64,000 nt of DNA. Origin: Bifidobacterium vespertilionis. GTDB lineage: Bacteria > Actinomycetota > Actinomycetes > Actinomycetales > Bifidobacteriaceae. Shown piece by piece: positions 62,004-64,000 of this stretch. Under the pieces are notes generated by a model. It had not been told where the DNA came from and did not search any database. It was given only the letters and a program-made list of their open reading frames with translations. The position numbers and the translations under genes are program-made. How positions within the stretch are numbered: position 1 is the first letter of the stretch; every line of letters starts with the position of its first letter. Where the stretch lies: contig NZ_RZNZ01000010.1 in the NCBI RefSeq assembly GCF_008698145.1, forward strand, positions 53,685 through 117,684, written 5' to 3'.

Positions 62004-62645
62004 ATGGGCAAACACAACCGCATTCCTGCAATCATCGTCTCCCTGCTGGTCGCAGTGCTGCTGGCCGCGGGACTCTCCGGGGCGCTGCTGTGGCGCTCGG
62101 CGCAGCGCGTGATCAACGAGGCTCGGCAAGCCGGGGAATACGCGAGCCAAGCGAAGGCATCATATGACCGCAACGACATCAAACAGGCCCTCGCCCAGCT
62201 GGACCAGGCGGGCGATCACATCATCGCCGCTCGCGACGAAACGCAGGGCCCATTGTGGGCCGCGGCCGAATGGGTGCCGTACTACGGTTCGGATGTAGCG
62301 GCGGTGCGCGGCATGCTGGATGCGGGCGCCGACGCCGCGAGCAACGCGCTGCCCAAGATCGACAGCGCCGCCCAGGGCACGCTGATCGACTTCAGCCTGA
62401 CCGATCTGCTATCGGGCGCCAGCCTGTCGAACGGCACGCTGTCCATCCCCAAGATCGCGTCGGTCAAACAGGACATGGCGGACGCCGGCGCGGTGCTGAG
62501 CCGCGTGCGGACGTCGATCCACGCGCTACCCCAGCCGCACACCCGGCAGATTGCCGATCTGGTTGAGCAGGGACGGCAGGCCGCCGATCAGGTCGATGAA
62601 TCGTTCAATCAGCTCAATGCCATCATCGCAAGGATCCCCGGCTGA
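62004..62645 (+). CDS. Shortened DUF4012-like membrane protein
   Basis: 213 residues. One N-terminal membrane segment (IPAIIVSLLVAVLLAAGLSG), a helical domain, and AAEWVPYYGSDVAAVRGMLD that is typical of the beginning of DUF4012 proteins, which are usually around 600 residues. The large C-terminal domain is missing here, so this is either a truncated gene or a small variant. GAGG stands just before the ATG. Confidence 0.65.
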   Translation: MGKHNRIPAIIVSLLVAVLLAAGLSGALLWRSAQRVINEARQAGEYASQAKASYDRNDIKQALAQLDQAGDHIIAARDETQGPLWAAAEWVPYYGSDVAAVRGMLDAGADAASNALPKIDSAAQGTLIDFSLTDLLSGASLSNGTLSIPKIASVKQDMADAGAVLSRVRTSIHALPQPHTRQIADLVEQGRQAADQVDESFNQLNAIIARIPG

Positions 62646-62762
62646 TCCTGAAGACGCCCACTGAAGACGCCCACTGGAGACGCCCACTGGAGACGCCCAC
62701 CAATCATTGCTCAAGCGGGCATAATGGAGGAAACGGACTACCTTGCGGGGAAAGGAACGGCT

Positions 62763-63239
62763 ATGACTTCCATCTACGACTTCACCGTCGCGACCGCGGA
62801 CGGCGGCAGCACCAGCCTCGCGAACTGGCGCGGGCAGGTGCTGCTGGTGGTGAACACGGCCACCCGATGCGGCTTCACCCCACAGCTCGACGGTCTGGAG
62901 GCGCTCCGGCGCGCCCACCACGATGAAGGCTTCGAAGTGCTGGCTTTCCCCTGCAACCAGTTCGCCAACCAGGCTCCGGAATCCGATCAGGAGATCGGCG
63001 CTTTCTGCCGCCTCAATTACGGCACCGAATTCCCCACATTCGCCAAGATCGATGTGAACGGCGGGAACGCCGATCCGCTCTACGTCTGGCTGCGCAAACA
63101 GAAAAGCGGCACGTTGGGCGACGCCATCAAATGGAACTTCACCAAGTTCCTCGTCAACCGCGAGGGACAGGTCACAGCCCGCTACGCACCGACCACCAAG
63201 CCTGAGGACATCGAGAAGGACATCGTGGCGCTCCTGTAG
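62763..63239 (+). CDS. Glutathione peroxidase-family (thiol) peroxidase
   Basis: 158 residues. Catalytic Cys36 in NTATRCGFTPQ, Gln in FPCNQFANQ and Trp in IKWNFTKFLV form the peroxidatic site; it is a Cys, not a selenocysteine. Reduces peroxides, probably with thioredoxin as donor. AAAGGA precedes ATG 62763. It is a single gene. Confidence 0.93.
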   Translation: MTSIYDFTVATADGGSTSLANWRGQVLLVVNTATRCGFTPQLDGLEALRRAHHDEGFEVLAFPCNQFANQAPESDQEIGAFCRLNYGTEFPTFAKIDVNGGNADPLYVWLRKQKSGTLGDAIKWNFTKFLVNREGQVTARYAPTTKPEDIEKDIVALL

Positions 63240-63292
63240 AGGTGTGAAGACGAAGTCACTGGACCGACGATGGACGGTCAACGTGCAATGGC

Positions 63293-63322
63293 GAAGGATC
63301 CTTCACTGCGTTCAGGATGACA
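63293..63322. repeat. Half copy of the GTCATCCTGAGC repeat
   Basis: CGAAGGATCCTTCACTGCGT continuing to TCAGGATGAC; the left arm is absent. Confidence 0.6.
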
Positions 63323-63421
63323 ACACAACCCCTCCCCGTCATCCCGGGCGGAGTGTGTCGGAAACTCCCCAACCCGCCCCACTCGCTCGGAACCACACGC
63401 GCAAACCCAACCCGGGAATAC

Positions 63422-63453
63422 AAAAAAGCCCGGAGGGCAAACACCCTCCGGGC
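63422..63453 (-). terminator. rRNA operon terminator
   Basis: GCCCGGAGGG pairs with CCCTCCGGGC and is followed on the minus strand by six U residues, 15 bp after the 5S rRNA gene. Confidence 0.9.
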
Positions 63454-63467
63454 CAAACAAAGAAATA

Positions 63468-63585
63468 TTGCGGCGGCGTGCTACTCTCCCACACCCTATC
63501 GAGTGCAGTACCATCACCGCGCCAGGCCTTAGCAACCGGGTTCGGAAAGTAACCGGGCGTCACCCCTGGGCCATGACCACCGCAA
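63468..63585 (-). rRNA. rrf: 5S ribosomal RNA
   Basis: 118 nt; on the minus strand it begins TTGCGGTGGTCATGGCCCAG, contains the conserved CCGAACCCGG and GGGAGAGTAG segments and ends GCCGCCGCAA, which pairs with the start. Confidence 0.95.
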
Positions 63586-63764
63586 AACCCCAACACCACA
63601 CCAGCAACCAAACACGGCCACCCGCGTGGGGGCGGCGGTCCGGGAACCGGACAGCGGACGCGAACCATTCATTCTCTCACTCACTTGTATCGCAGATCGA
63701 CCAGCATTCCATGCCATCCGACGATCACCGGCAACACCCCAACCACACACACAACAAGTGTGTA

Positions 63765-64000
<236 letters not shown>

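Noticed and set aside
63586..63764. tRNA gene in the 23S-5S spacer
   Set aside because: No cloverleaf or T-arm consensus seen; no tRNA was found elsewhere in the window either.

Overview
The window looks like the chromosome of a Bifidobacterium. It is high-GC with strong G/C third-position bias. Ribosome binding sites are mostly AAGGAG-type. Regulation leans on LacI, ROK and PadR families. The tracrRNA, Cas9 and repeat resemble those of bifidobacterial type II-C CRISPR systems as I remember them. The rRNA operon (23S 3' end and 5S) closes the right edge. I would not name a species. About 50 protein genes can be supported; no tRNA gene was seen.

Layout. 1-5.6 kb: a partial ATPase/helicase-like gene behind an FHA gene, a MATE exporter, and rplJ-rplL with a structured leader, all on the minus strand. 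5.6-10 kb: an intracellular GH59 glycoside hydrolase and a DUF559 nuclease-like gene surrounded by three copies of a 75-bp palindromic element. 10-25 kb: a carbohydrate island with a CUT1 ABC transporter (binding protein, two permeases, YesL-like protein), a LacI regulator, then on the plus strand a complete glucuronate pathway (uxaC, uxuB-like, uxuA, kdgK, eda) and a regulator with a DeoR head and a LacI-type sensor. A seven-unit array of 62-bp hairpins sits between uxuA and kdgK. 25-30 kb: PadR and DUF4097 genes, a fructokinase-like kinase, a ROK repressor and a PH-domain protein.

30-41 kb: a coherent cluster around methionine. It encodes a MetNIQ importer, S-adenosylmethionine synthetase, a SAM-dependent methyltransferase, a PLP aminotransferase and two iron-alcohol-dehydrogenase-family enzymes, bracketed by two DUF1684 genes. 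The enzyme set could import methionine, transaminate and reduce it, and methylate a product. No described bifidobacterial pathway that I know of fits.

41-47 kb is a graveyard-like accessory region. It holds two AAA/DUF4143-type loci (one intact, one reduced to its 3' end), a paralogous pair of small immunity-like genes, a DUF3592 protein, a DUF3800 protein with a terminator in its leader, a PIN/DUF6364 toxin-antitoxin pair and the last ~65 codons of a VirD4-type coupling protein. Near-identical 123-bp repeats flank the intact ATPase. 47-58 kb: a small zinc-finger gene, a three-gene translationally coupled operon of unknown function (candidate defence module), a ten-repeat CRISPR array, and cas2-cas1-cas9 with a predicted tracrRNA. 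cas1 carries an in-frame TGA, so spacer acquisition may be off while interference could remain.

58-64 kb: DUF3841, an AAA/DUF234 ATPase, a membrane protein, a GNAT-nicotinamidase fusion, a shortened DUF4012-like protein, glutathione peroxidase, and the 5S and 23S rRNA genes on the minus strand.
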